From Chlamydiales bacterium (GTDB taxonomy: Bacteria; Chlamydiota; Chlamydiia; Chlamydiales; Criblamydiaceae), in contig JACKPN010000001.1 of assembly GCA_024233575.1 (NCBI GenBank), positions 186,001-250,000 of the forward strand: a stretch of 64,000 nt of DNA, written 5' to 3'. Below the pieces are notes generated by a model. The model searched no databases. It was not told the DNA's origin and worked only from the letters and a program-made list of their open reading frames with translations. Made by a program: the position numbers and the translations under genes. Within the stretch, counting starts at the first letter, position 1. The number at the start of each line of letters is the position of its first letter. Positions 26,281 through 34,942 of the stretch are shown piece by piece.

Positions 26281-27327
26281 TCAACAATCCCGTTCTTCAG
26301 GTTCCTTTTTTTTCGAGGACTCTATCTGTTTCCAGACCTTATCATCAAGATATTCTGTAATTCTCCGAAATATCTCTATACTCTCGTAGAAATGAGGCTG
26401 GCCAACTGGTGTCACTTGATTAGAATATTTTGCTTCTCTTACAAAAAACTGACTCGGCTTCTTATTTGAATATCGCCGTATCTCTTCACGATTGTTATGA
26501 ACACAAGGTTTGTAATGGAGATAGGCAGGAGGTCGTTCTTGATCTTCTTTAGATGATTCAAAAAACTCTTTATTATCTTTTTCCCATTGCTTTCCAAAAT
26601 AAACAGTAATTTCTCCACTAAAGTCTTTTTCAGCAGAGTATTTTAGCATTGGAATTACAATGGAACACACGCCTCCTGCTGTATCGTTCCACCTCCCCTC
26701 CAGCGCCCCTTGTATTCCTTGTATACGGGAAAAGGAAAGCCGAAACTCCTCGCTTTCTATACTAGCTAAGTGGCGATAAATAGCATTTTGAGTAAATTGA
26801 TAAGCATAGATTAATTTCCAACCCAAGGCATCAGCAATTCTTGTGTCTATTGCTCTTTCTATTTTTGCAATCAGTTCATCAAACGGATAAATGAATTCTT
26901 TAGCATGAAGATGCACCATTTTGATCTGCTGATAAATTTGCTGTTCAGAGTTGAGTTTCTCCAAGTCTACATACATCACATCGATTAATGGTTTCCAGAG
27001 AGAGACATTTGATGCTATGCGACGAAGCCGTGTGCAAGTTGTCGTGCAGTTTTTTAGATCTGCATATCTCTCTGCTAAATCTGCTAGAATTTTTTTCCTG
27101 TTAGTGTATTCGGTTCCCCTTAGCTTTTCTTTAAAAGATTCGCTATTCCTCTCGTTCCAACAAGTTAAAAATCGAAAGATATTAAGAATGATTTCATCTG
27201 GCAAACGGTCAAACAGATCTTCTGTTGTGCTTTTTTCCATATTGACGATGGCGACCCGCTCACTATCAGAAGAAGAACTTGCAGAGTATTGCAAGCCAGT
27301 GGTTGGTGACAACGAATTAGTACTCAA
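26281..27327 (-). CDS. F-box domain protein, probable host-directed effector
   Basis: Eukaryotic-type F-box near the N-terminus: DLFDRLPDEIILNIFRFL, then LKNCTTTCTRLRRIASNVSLWKPLI, matching the Skp1-binding fold. The remaining ~230 residues are unrecognised and may be the substrate-binding part. F-box proteins of intracellular bacteria join host SCF ubiquitin ligases, so secretion is expected. The longest frame begins TTG at 27339; a TTG at 27327 has GGAG six bases upstream and is preferred, and an ATG at 27240 lacks a ribosome site. The gene is AT-rich compared with its neighbours. A 162-bp inverted-repeat element lies just upstream. Confidence 0.75.
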   Translation of the reverse strand: MSTNSLSPTTGLQYSASSSSDSERVAIVNMEKSTTEDLFDRLPDEIILNIFRFLTCWNERNSESFKEKLRGTEYTNRKKILADLAERYADLKNCTTTCTRLRRIASNVSLWKPLIDVMYVDLEKLNSEQQIYQQIKMVHLHAKEFIYPFDELIAKIERAIDTRIADALGWKLIYAYQFTQNAIYRHLASIESEEFRLSFSRIQGIQGALEGRWNDTAGGVCSIVIPMLKYSAEKDFSGEITVYFGKQWEKDNKEFFESSKEDQERPPAYLHYKPCVHNNREEIRRYSNKKPSQFFVREAKYSNQVTPVGQPHFYESIEIFRRITEYLDDKVWKQIESSKKKEPEERDC

Positions 27328-27354
27328 AAAAAACTCCAAATATTATAGGTGAGT

Positions 27355-27516
27355 TATACTGAAAAGGTTCAAGAATTGGGATTTTGGCTTTGAGAAAACA
27401 CCTTATTTGGCAGATCGTAAGTGACCTAATATTCAGTAACGTGAGATCACTTACGATTGCCAAATGAGAAAGATTTCTCTTTGCCAAAAAACGATTCTTG
27501 AATCATTTCCGGTATA
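27355..27516. mobile_element. Miniature inverted-repeat element, copy B of the TATACCGAAA family
   Basis: About 75-bp imperfect terminal inverted repeats around a short centre. The left arm begins TATACTGAAAAGGTTCAAGAAT and passes through TTTTGGCTTTGAGAAA to ATCGTAAGTGA. The complement of the right arm begins TATACCGGAAATGATTCAAG and passes through TTTTTGGCAAAGAGAAA to the same ATCGTAAGTGA. No coding capacity. The tips equal copy A. TA lies at both ends, as for elements that insert at TA. It sits just upstream of the F-box gene. Confidence 0.7.
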
Positions 27517-27903
27517 GATAAAGTATATATATATAAATTTTAAAAGCACCGAGAGGCTTTATCTTCTTTTCTTCGCTTCAAGATTAAATCTTAAAAAAAC
27601 TCCTGGCAAGGATATTACCTTGTAGTATAAAGGAATAAAAATCAATAATTAATCACAACTCTTAACAAGAAATATCCATCGATCAATAAACTTATTTGTT
27701 GAAAATAACATACACACCCATTACAATAAATATCAACTATTCTTGGTAAGGCACACAGGTTCTCAACAATTAATTATTCCTTCTCTAAAAGGAATATTTT
27801 TTGAAAATCATTAAGGATTTCAGTTAAAAATCAGTTCCGGTATCCGCCACAATACCAGGCCTCAGGAAAAGACTAGGAACAAAAACCATTACAACGGAAA
27901 GCT
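27517..27903. other. AT-rich leader or non-coding region before the RimK-like gene
   Basis: About 390 bases with no supported frame. It contains a short hairpin CAAGGATATTACCTTG at 27607-27622, an intrinsic terminator at 27775-27802 and a TATATATATATA tract near 27525. It could be a long regulated leader of the downstream gene or a small RNA gene. Confidence 0.45.
27775..27802 (+). terminator. Intrinsic terminator with no upstream gene
   Basis: Stem TATTCCTT/AAGGAATA, six-base loop, then six T. No plus-strand gene precedes it for about 1.5 kb, so it either ends a small RNA or acts as an attenuator for the RimK-like gene at 27904. Confidence 0.65.
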
Positions 27904-28803
27904 ATGAAAGGACTAATTATTTACAAAACCCGTCTCGATGAGATCACACCCGTTGATTATGGCGTCAAACGCATGCTCGATGCAGGAAAAAACATGGGAA
28001 TCGACCTGGATGTCGTCTGTCCGGAGCAGTTCGAACTCGTCGTCACCCGCCATGACAGAAATAGCATTCTGATCGATGAGAAAAGCCGCCCTCTTCCTAA
28101 TTTCGTCATCCCTCGTATGGGGAGCGAGACAACCTACTTCGGTCTAGCTGTTGTCAGACAACTGGAACGCCTGGGTATCTATGTATGTAATTCATCCGAG
28201 TCGATCGAATTAGCGAAAGACAAGCTCCATGTCCACCAGATTCTTGCGCAAAGCGACCTGCCCACACCGAAGACCATGATGGTCAAATTCCCTATCGACA
28301 TCAACGTGGTGAAAAAAGAGATTGGCTTCCCCCTAGTCATAAAAAATATCATCGGCACGCGCGGCGAAGGCATCTATCTATGTGAATCTGAAGAACGCTT
28401 CATGGACCTGATGGAGCTGATCTACAGCTACAACCACCAGGCGAACATCATCCTGCAAGAGTTTATCTCCACGAGTAAAGGCAGAGACCTGCGCGTGTTC
28501 GTTCTTGGAGGTAAAGTAATTGGCAGCATGCAAAGAAAATCAAAAGGCCACTTCAAAGCCAACTACTCACAAGGCGGCACCGTCGAACCTATCGACCTTC
28601 CCGATGAAGCAGCATGGCTGGCGGTCGAGACCGCCCGCTTGATGAATCTCGAGGTTTCCGGCGTCGACCTCCTCTTTACGGAGGAAGGTTTCATGATCTG
28701 CGAAGCCAACTCATCACCGGACTTCGAAGGATTGGAACAGGTCGTCGGCAAGCACATCGCTGAAGACATCCTCACACACGTCGTCAATCAAGTGGCTCCG
28801 TAG
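27904..28803 (+). CDS. rimK: RimK-type ATP-grasp ligase
   Basis: A 299-residue ATP-grasp enzyme of the RimK group, which joins glutamate (or another amino acid) to a carboxyl acceptor, classically the C-terminus of ribosomal protein S6. Visible: the N-terminal pre-ATP-grasp domain, PRMGSETTYFGLAVVRQLE, CNSSESIELAKDKLHVHQIL, LVIKNIIGTRGEGIYLCES (ATP-binding Lys), then VSGVDLLF and CEANSSPDFEGLE (Mg2+ ligands). The true acceptor in chlamydiae is unknown, so the symbol denotes the family. Its stop codon lies in the loop of the terminator that ends its own transcript. Confidence 0.88.
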   Translation: MKGLIIYKTRLDEITPVDYGVKRMLDAGKNMGIDLDVVCPEQFELVVTRHDRNSILIDEKSRPLPNFVIPRMGSETTYFGLAVVRQLERLGIYVCNSSESIELAKDKLHVHQILAQSDLPTPKTMMVKFPIDINVVKKEIGFPLVIKNIIGTRGEGIYLCESEERFMDLMELIYSYNHQANIILQEFISTSKGRDLRVFVLGGKVIGSMQRKSKGHFKANYSQGGTVEPIDLPDEAAWLAVETARLMNLEVSGVDLLFTEEGFMICEANSSPDFEGLEQVVGKHIAEDILTHVVNQVAP

Positions 28804-28818
28804 AGCCACTTGATTTTT
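28786..28818 (+). terminator. Terminator overlapping the end of the RimK-like gene
   Basis: Perfect 13-bp stem AATCAAGTGGCTC/GAGCCACTTGATT, CGTA loop, T-run. The TAG stop of the ligase starts in the loop. Confidence 0.9.
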
Positions 28819-28828
28819 CCCGGTGATG

Positions 28829-29608
28829 CTAATCCCAGATCGCATCGACAAAGGCTTTACGGACATCTTTGTCGCTTTTTAGATCATCAAGGATCCCTGT
28901 ATCAATATTATCGACTTTTGAAGGGGGATGATCGTCTAGTTCCTGCAGAAAAGCCTTTGCGTCCTTATCGTTTCCAACCTGGAAAAAACGCATGCCAAGT
29001 TCCAATGTTTTCTTAACTTTTGTTCCATCAGGATTAAGATAGTCAAAAATATCATCGGACCTCAACTCCTCTTCATTGAATTTTCTGATCACTTCGAGCA
29101 ATCTCGCTTTATTATCAGGTTCGCCATCAGTGAAGATAAGGATGATAGTTTTCTGTTTCAGACCTTTCGCCTCTTTCTTCTTACGATGTTCCAAGTGCCT
29201 GTTAAATGCTTGTTGTAATGCATCAGAAAGATTGGTTCCACCACGCGGCTTTTTATTAAATGCACGTTTAACATCATCATTAGTTTCAACCTTTTTAGGC
29301 AGCCACTCAACAGTGCTGCCAAAGAACGCTAACTCTACACCATTGTGATCATAACACATGGCCACTTTTACAACTTTTGCCATGACTTCGCGAAGCTGAT
29401 CCCATCCAGTATAGTCACCAGACTCATCAATAGCCCAGCCCATGCTTGTGCTTTCATCGCCGAGGGCGATAACATCATAATTTCGTAAAAAAGCTTTGAT
29501 CTCTTCATCTGTTTTCGGCCTCTGAGGAGGGACTTGCAATGGTTGCCCATTTAAGTCAGGAATGAGCGGCTTTAGTTCGTACGGTGTGGTTCCTTGTGTA
29601 TACATCAT
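28829..29608 (-). CDS. von Willebrand factor A domain protein (downstream member of pair)
   Basis: 259 residues. The vWA fold is shown by an intact metal-ion-dependent adhesion site: DESTSM (DxSxS), the Thr of GGTNLSDAL, and the Asp of IFTDGEPD. The C-terminal part has RFFQVGND and ends in a short AFVDAIWD, closely resembling the end of the paralog 11 bases upstream, so the two are tandem duplicates in one operon. There is no signal peptide or membrane anchor, so it is probably cytosolic or exported by a non-Sec route. Such proteins usually mediate metal-dependent protein binding. The start has AAGGAG upstream; ATG at 29605 is equally possible. Confidence 0.85.
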   Translation of the reverse strand: MMYTQGTTPYELKPLIPDLNGQPLQVPPQRPKTDEEIKAFLRNYDVIALGDESTSMGWAIDESGDYTGWDQLREVMAKVVKVAMCYDHNGVELAFFGSTVEWLPKKVETNDDVKRAFNKKPRGGTNLSDALQQAFNRHLEHRKKKEAKGLKQKTIILIFTDGEPDNKARLLEVIRKFNEEELRSDDIFDYLNPDGTKVKKTLELGMRFFQVGNDKDAKAFLQELDDHPPSKVDNIDTGILDDLKSDKDVRKAFVDAIWD

Positions 29609-29619
29609 CTTTCTCCTTG

Positions 29620-30366
29620 TTAGCCGAAAATGGCATTGATGAATGCTTCAATAATGCTTTCAGTATTTTTCAATTCATCGACATTGCCAACATGGACAAT
29701 ATCGACTTTCGCAGGAAGTTTCTCGTCAAGAGTCTTAAGATATTTTGTCGCTTCAGGATCTGCGCCTACTTGAAAAAAACGAATACCTAACTCTGTGGTT
29801 TTCAAACTCGGTTCTCTTCCATCAGAAAAGTTCTGCTTGAAGCGTTTTTTTCTATCGGTTTTTTTTGCCTGGTCGATGATCAACTGTCCAACTTCAGATG
29901 CACATCGACTAAGATCCTTTTTTTCATAATCTGGAATCCCATCGGTAAAAATCAGAAAAATGCTTCGCTGATCGTTATTTTTTTTCTTCCTGGAAAAATG
30001 TTCATAGAACGCCTCCTTAAGGGCCTTCTTAAGATGGGTTTTTCCTTGAGGATCTTGCTGTAGGAATTCATCGATCTCTTGATAATTCTTAACATTGTTT
30101 TTCCAAACCGTCGTATCGTTGAACCGACAGACATCCACCCCATCCTTATCAAGGCTCAATGCTGTCTTTATGATACGCTTAGCATGCTCACGAACAAGAT
30201 CGCAACGTTTAACCCCGTCTTTTTCGTCATCAATCAACATTGACTTACTTCCATCGATCAAGACTGTGATGTCAACACCTTGCAGGAATGCCTTTTTTTC
30301 TTCTAATGTTTGCGGCTTCGATAATTCAGAATAAGTTGTGTGAGAGAAACGAGATATGAAGGACAT
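29620..30366 (-). CDS. von Willebrand factor A domain protein (upstream member of pair)
   Basis: 248 residues with a complete MIDAS: DGSKSM, Thr in KTHLKKAL, and FTDGIPD. The RFFQVGAD and AFINAIFG segments align with the downstream paralog, while the middle differs, which suggests different partners. The ATG at 30366 has AAGGAG eight bases upstream; the longer frame back to 30432 would run into the divergent hydrolase region. It forms a two-gene operon with the next vWA gene. No ATPase of the MoxR type, the usual partner of bacterial vWA proteins, is adjacent. Confidence 0.85.
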   Translation of the reverse strand: MSFISRFSHTTYSELSKPQTLEEKKAFLQGVDITVLIDGSKSMLIDDEKDGVKRCDLVREHAKRIIKTALSLDKDGVDVCRFNDTTVWKNNVKNYQEIDEFLQQDPQGKTHLKKALKEAFYEHFSRKKKNNDQRSIFLIFTDGIPDYEKKDLSRCASEVGQLIIDQAKKTDRKKRFKQNFSDGREPSLKTTELGIRFFQVGADPEATKYLKTLDEKLPAKVDIVHVGNVDELKNTESIIEAFINAIFG

Positions 30367-30498
30367 CGCCAACACTCCTTGCTGAGTCAATATAAAAAAG
30401 GAATAGCAGCTGCAAAAATAATCAACAAGCATATTTATCGAAGTAAATCCTATCCAAAAAACAGCTTGTCATGTATGCCACAATGTACACGGAGCAAT

Positions 30499-31443
30499 AT
30501 GATGAGCAGCGCATACATTCAACCGATCTCTCACAACCTCTTTCGCGTGCATGACTATGGTAGCGAAGGTGAGCCGATCTTTGAAAAAATGGATTTTCAA
30601 CAATATGTTCCTAATTGCCTCTGCCGTACCATGACTGCGATTATCTCAATTATCAAAGACCTCTGGTTTGGCATGCTGGCATTCTTTTCCCATTTTTCCC
30701 ATTCCCATCGGTACAAGAACACAATTATCGATATTGATCCCAATCCCGACGCTCTCTGCATACTCATCCACGGTCTGCGCGGATACCCCTTTATGATGAA
30801 CCCTCTGTATGAAGCGTTGCAGCAAACGACACAGAATAAAAAGGTGACTGTCTTCCAACCAAACATCATAAAACAGGGAAACTGCCCTCTCAAAGAAGCC
30901 TCTGCCACTTTATTAACCGAAACACTATCCTGGGCTTGCAGACATCCAGACAAACCAATTCTAATCACCGGCGCCTCCAACGGCGGCCGCCAAGCTGCAT
31001 ACCTCGCCGTCAAACTCAAAAGAAAACACGCCATCAAAAATCCGGTCATGGTTTCCTGTATCGGCGCTCCTCTCTATGGTTCCACAATGACAGACCAGCC
31101 ATCTTGGAGAGAGTCGGCGCGCAAGCTATGGCGATGGTTGATCAGATCGCCTATAGGAGGCAACCACCATGAGGAGCTCGTCAAAGAGCTGTCATGGGCA
31201 AGCACAAGCGCGCAGAATTTAACAGAAAACATTCGTAACACAGAGTTAGAACAAGTCGATCTCTATGCCACCCCCGCGGATCAGATTGTGACGCCATTCT
31301 ATACGGGGTTGCCTCGCGGCGTTAAAAACAGCTCTCTCTTCCTGATCACAGATGAAGGCCACAGCAGCCAAATCAGCGTCATGAAAAATTTTTGGGCAGA
31401 AAGATGCAGCGACTTTATTGACAAAAAGACTGCTCACGCATAG
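30499..31443 (+). CDS. Alpha/beta hydrolase (lipase/esterase-like)
   Basis: About 315 residues. It has the elements of a serine hydrolase: oxyanion segment CILIHGLRGYP, nucleophile Ser in TGASNGGR, Asp in ATPADQIVTP and His in TDEGHSSQ. A hydrophobic stretch near the N-terminus (MTAIISIIKDLWFGMLAFFSHF) could bind or cross membrane. The substrate is unknown; the spacing resembles lipases acting on membrane lipids. ATG at 30499 has GGAG four bases upstream, so I exclude the longer frame to 30340, which overlaps the vWA gene's start. It is followed ten bases later by the P-loop kinase gene. Confidence 0.8.
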   Translation: MMSSAYIQPISHNLFRVHDYGSEGEPIFEKMDFQQYVPNCLCRTMTAIISIIKDLWFGMLAFFSHFSHSHRYKNTIIDIDPNPDALCILIHGLRGYPFMMNPLYEALQQTTQNKKVTVFQPNIIKQGNCPLKEASATLLTETLSWACRHPDKPILITGASNGGRQAAYLAVKLKRKHAIKNPVMVSCIGAPLYGSTMTDQPSWRESARKLWRWLIRSPIGGNHHEELVKELSWASTSAQNLTENIRNTELEQVDLYATPADQIVTPFYTGLPRGVKNSSLFLITDEGHSSQISVMKNFWAERCSDFIDKKTAHA

Positions 31444-31452
31444 CATTTTCTG

Positions 31453-31995
31453 ATGCTTCCCAACAAAATCATGATCATCGGCACTTCAGGATCGGGTAAA
31501 ACAACACTCGGACGGCGCATTAGCGCTTCTCTTGGACACCCTCATACAGACCTTGACGACCTCTTTTGGCTGCCAGGATGGGTACGGCATCCTGATGATC
31601 ACGTCATCAAAAACATCAATAAAATTGTTGACGCCGACCGTTGGGTTATCACCGGCAATTACACAAGTATCGGCAGTAAACATATCTGGCCAGAGGCCGA
31701 GCTGATCATCTGGCTCGACTATTCCATTTGGCGTTGCCTATGGCAAGGGATAAAGCGCAGTGTCCACCACATCATCAGGAAAGAACCAATGTGCAACGGC
31801 AACTACGAAAAGTGGTCGCGTCTCCTGGGTTCCGAGTCAATCCTGCTCTGGATCATTACCACTCATAGAAAGCGGAAGAAGCGTTATACACAGTTGCTGC
31901 AGCCCCACATAGGCAAACTACATCAGATCAAATCGCCTGCGCACCTTGAAAGATCTTTACATTTTCGAAATACGTTATCTAGGATAGAGACATGA
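31453..31995 (+). CDS. P-loop kinase related to adenylate/shikimate kinases
   Basis: 180 residues with a Walker A motif GTSGSGKTTLGRRIS at the N-terminus and the HTDLDDLFWLPGW segment typical of the 'topology modulation' or AAA-18-type small kinases. DADRWVITGNY and ADLIIWLDYS-like EAELIIWLDYS complete the family pattern. These proteins are probably nucleotide or small-molecule kinases, but the substrate is not established. Its end overlaps the flavoprotein gene by four bases (ATGA), and it follows the hydrolase by ten, so a three-gene operon is likely. Confidence 0.82.
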   Translation: MLPNKIMIIGTSGSGKTTLGRRISASLGHPHTDLDDLFWLPGWVRHPDDHVIKNINKIVDADRWVITGNYTSIGSKHIWPEAELIIWLDYSIWRCLWQGIKRSVHHIIRKEPMCNGNYEKWSRLLGSESILLWIITTHRKRKKRYTQLLQPHIGKLHQIKSPAHLERSLHFRNTLSRIET

Positions 31996-32507
31996 TAAAA
32001 AACACGCTGCTGATCAAGGGGAATACAAGAGAGGACGGTAATACTGACCATGCGATCCGCCATGTCCTTGGAAAGCTAGAAATCGAAACGGTCGAGCTAT
32101 CAGAAAAAAACATCAGCTACTACGACTATGAACATCGCAATGCCGATGACGACTTCCTAAAGATCGCAGAGATGATGACACGCAACGACAAGATCATCCT
32201 TGCCACACCTGTATATTGGTTTAGCATGAGCGCATTGATGAAAACCTTTATCGACCGTTGGAGCGACCTGATTACCATCCGCAAAGATATCGGCCGCGCT
32301 TTGGCAGGCCGTGAGCTTTTTGTTATCACTTCCTACGGCAATGCTTTCCCGATGGGCTACGAAGACCCCTTTCGCCTAACATGCGACTACATGGACATGC
32401 GCTTCGGAGGATGCTACTACCACTATTCGGGCAAGGACACCTATACACTCGAACAAAACGCGCGACAGGCTGACAGCTTTAAAATCCTACTGGGTATAGA
32501 AATCTAA
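31992..32507 (+). CDS. Flavodoxin-fold NAD(P)H-dependent oxidoreductase
   Basis: 171 residues of the NADPH-dependent FMN reductase/quinone reductase class. The N-terminal LLIKGNTREDGNTDHA is the phosphate-binding loop for FMN, and ILATPVYWFSMSALMKTFIDRW is the diagnostic second motif. It probably reduces quinones or similar compounds in the cytosol. It is translationally coupled to the P-loop kinase gene before it. The protein is slightly shorter than most homologs at the C-terminus. Confidence 0.88.
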   Translation: MIKNTLLIKGNTREDGNTDHAIRHVLGKLEIETVELSEKNISYYDYEHRNADDDFLKIAEMMTRNDKIILATPVYWFSMSALMKTFIDRWSDLITIRKDIGRALAGRELFVITSYGNAFPMGYEDPFRLTCDYMDMRFGGCYYHYSGKDTYTLEQNARQADSFKILLGIEI

Positions 32508-32581
32508 TTCTTGCCTTAAATACACTATGCTTTAATGATACCTCAAAAACAGTCATCATTAACACGCACCCGAGGTTGTCT

Positions 32582-33145
32582 ATGGAAAGCAGTTCACAAA
32601 TCTTTTCTTCCTTCTCTTCGACATGGAGACTCTTCAAAGCTGAAACCTATAAAAATATTCAGGAAACAGCCTGCGTCACAGTATTCCGTGGTGCTGTCTA
32701 CGCTAGAGAATGGCAACAGAACGGGAGGAAACTCACTGGCGAACAGGTAGAATTGGGCGTTCTAATATCTATCACCGAGAACGAAAAGTGGAAACGTTGC
32801 ATCGATGTTCAAAAACTGTTCAACGAGATTGTCAATTGGTTTTGTAATGATGATGTCGATATGTTTGCTGAATATCAAGGCAAACAGCTTGTTGACTTCC
32901 TCCATTGGGAAGGGAATAACAACGTCACAGCTTTAAGCAATGCCATAAAAGCATTCTCCCGCAAATACCCCGAACAGCAGGACTTGGCTCGAGGGTGTTA
33001 TGACGCAGCACGTCCGGAATGGAAAGAATGGCTGTCAAAGTCCTGTCCTTCTATCAAAAACGAGGAGGCTATCACCCAAGGCAGGTTTGAAGTTGTTGCT
33101 CTCGGTAACTGGGGTCAGCCCGCCCTTTTGGTCGATGAAAAATAA
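32582..33145 (+). CDS. Unknown soluble protein overlapping the antiporter gene
   Basis: 187 residues, not recognised. No signal peptide or membrane helix; Trp-rich (WRLFKAE, EWQQNG, NEKWKRC, HWEGNN, RPEWKEWL). ATG at 32582 has GAGG six bases upstream. Its last ~37 codons are read across the 3' end of the convergent antiporter gene, a 111-base overlap. The antiporter C-terminus agrees with its family, so either this gene has extended into it by loss of a stop codon or its true end is unusual. Medium confidence as a gene. Confidence 0.6.
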   Translation: MESSSQIFSSFSSTWRLFKAETYKNIQETACVTVFRGAVYAREWQQNGRKLTGEQVELGVLISITENEKWKRCIDVQKLFNEIVNWFCNDDVDMFAEYQGKQLVDFLHWEGNNNVTALSNAIKAFSRKYPEQQDLARGCYDAARPEWKEWLSKSCPSIKNEEAITQGRFEVVALGNWGQPALLVDEK

Positions 33146-34804
33146 AGGAACAGCTGCCATTTCATCGTTGCCGAACATATAATCGAGATCCTCTTGGGTC
33201 TCGATCATCACGACTTTTGCTTTGGCGCCTTCAGCGAGCATCTGTGACAACTCGACATATGTTTTACCAAAAAGTTCCCTGCCTTTTAGCGATTCGTCAA
33301 TCGACGATCCCGCAAGTTGAAACAGCTGCGATTCATCAAAATGATGGCGGAAATGGATAATCGCAAGACTGTTGATATCCGAACTTTCCGTCATTGCAAG
33401 GAGCATGTCCGCCTCTTCAACAAAGTCGGGATACTGTTTTTCAAAATCAAGAAAAGTCCCGGGAAAAATCGGCAGTGTCTCCGCAGCCATATCCATCGCT
33501 TTGACGCTATTAGGATCAATAACATGAAGCTGATACCCTGCATCTACCAAGGCTTCGGCAATAGGGCCCGATACATCGTTGGCACCGATGATCAATATCG
33601 ATTGCTTCGCGCCGCGCGAAACACCTAATAGATGGGCAGCAATTCTTGCAACAATGCTATAAAACAGCACTGTCATGCAAATGATCGTAATCGTCATCGG
33701 CGCTAGGCTGGCAGCATTAATATAATCGATACGGGCAAGCTGCATGGTAAAAAGGGAAGCGACAACGGCGGTAACGATGCCACGCGGCGCAAGACAGCAA
33801 AGAAAAAGACTTTCCCTCCAAGGAAGGTAAAAAAAAGCTCCGGAGCAGAGAACGACAAAAGGCCGCGCAACAAACACTAAAAACAGGAATAGAACGGTCG
33901 AGGGAAACAGAGTACTCTCTAAGCTTTTCAGATCAATAATCCCTGCAAGCACGATGAATAAGAACGAAATTAAGATAACGGACAAATTCTCTTTGAAATC
34001 AATGACATGATTAATCCGCACCGTACTCTGGTTAGCCAAAATCATGCCCATAATGGTGACGGTCAACAAACCGGACTCTTCTTGTACAAAGTTGGACAAG
34101 CAATACCCCAGCAGAACGAACATCAGCGTAACAGGACCATGAAGCTTGTCGGAAACCCAGAAGTGCTTGAAAGAAAAGTAAATGATGGCAGTGGCAGCCC
34201 CACCGACAGCTGCCCCTAATGCCAATGTTTTAACCGCGCCAAAGAAAGCAGCCTCTACAGCTTGCGTGCCTGTCTGTGTCAGCAAAGCCTCAAAGATGAT
34301 GACTGCCAAAGCTGCGCCAAACGGATCGGTGATAATTCCTTCCCATTTAATGATAGCACTCAACCGCGGCTTGAGACGCATGGAAATTAAGATTGGTTTG
34401 ATCACCGTCGGCCCTGAAATCACCAGAATAGCGCTTTGCAGCATCGAAAACGCATGGCTAAAACCCAAAGCATAATGCAGAAAAAGTTCAGTAGCTACGA
34501 AACCGGAAATCATGCCGAACGTAACAAGATTTCTAATCACATGGCCGATATCCTTAATCTCCCTGAATCTAAGACTCAGCCCGCCTTCGAACAAGATGAT
34601 CGCTACCGATAACGATGTGATTGGAGTTAAGAGATTGCCAAGAACATAAGAGGGATCAATAAACCCAGTCAATGGTCCTATGACAATACCTACAAGAAGT
34701 AACAATAGAATCGATGGGACACGCGACAAGTCGCTCAACCACTGCGAAGCGACGCCGAATACGATCATTAGCATCAAGGGAATTGTCAGCGATAGCGGGT
34801 CCAT
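33035..34804 (-). CDS. CPA1-family Na+(K+)/H+ antiporter with C-terminal TrkA-N domain
   Basis: A 589-residue inner-membrane antiporter with about 12 helices. Motifs of the NhaP/CPA1 group are visible: LLLLVGIVIGPLTGF, ILFEGGLSLR, ILVISGPTV (the usual GPTDP is here GPTVI), EGIITDPFGA with the ion-binding Asp, and LAPRGIVTAVVASLF. The soluble tail (~400-589) begins with a Rossmann TrkA-N domain (SILIIGANDVSGPIAEAL), which senses nucleotide. It maintains pH and cation balance. ATG at 34804 is the natural start. It converges on the unknown gene at 32582 with a 111-base overlap. Confidence 0.93.
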   Translation of the reverse strand: MDPLSLTIPLMLMIVFGVASQWLSDLSRVPSILLLLLVGIVIGPLTGFIDPSYVLGNLLTPITSLSVAIILFEGGLSLRFREIKDIGHVIRNLVTFGMISGFVATELFLHYALGFSHAFSMLQSAILVISGPTVIKPILISMRLKPRLSAIIKWEGIITDPFGAALAVIIFEALLTQTGTQAVEAAFFGAVKTLALGAAVGGAATAIIYFSFKHFWVSDKLHGPVTLMFVLLGYCLSNFVQEESGLLTVTIMGMILANQSTVRINHVIDFKENLSVILISFLFIVLAGIIDLKSLESTLFPSTVLFLFLVFVARPFVVLCSGAFFYLPWRESLFLCCLAPRGIVTAVVASLFTMQLARIDYINAASLAPMTITIICMTVLFYSIVARIAAHLLGVSRGAKQSILIIGANDVSGPIAEALVDAGYQLHVIDPNSVKAMDMAAETLPIFPGTFLDFEKQYPDFVEEADMLLAMTESSDINSLAIIHFRHHFDESQLFQLAGSSIDESLKGRELFGKTYVELSQMLAEGAKAKVVMIETQEDLDYMFGNDEMAAVPLFFIDQKGGLTPVTESNNFKPALGDSLLVFDRRTGL

Positions 34805-34942
34805 TTTACAATCCTTTTACATCCTTATATTGCGATGAATAAAGTTTATCAATCAAAAAACTAACATTACTTGACCGCAATACTCTGACAAAAGTACAAT
34901 GCCCTCCTCATTCCACAAAAACCTTAACTCTAGGTGGTTATT

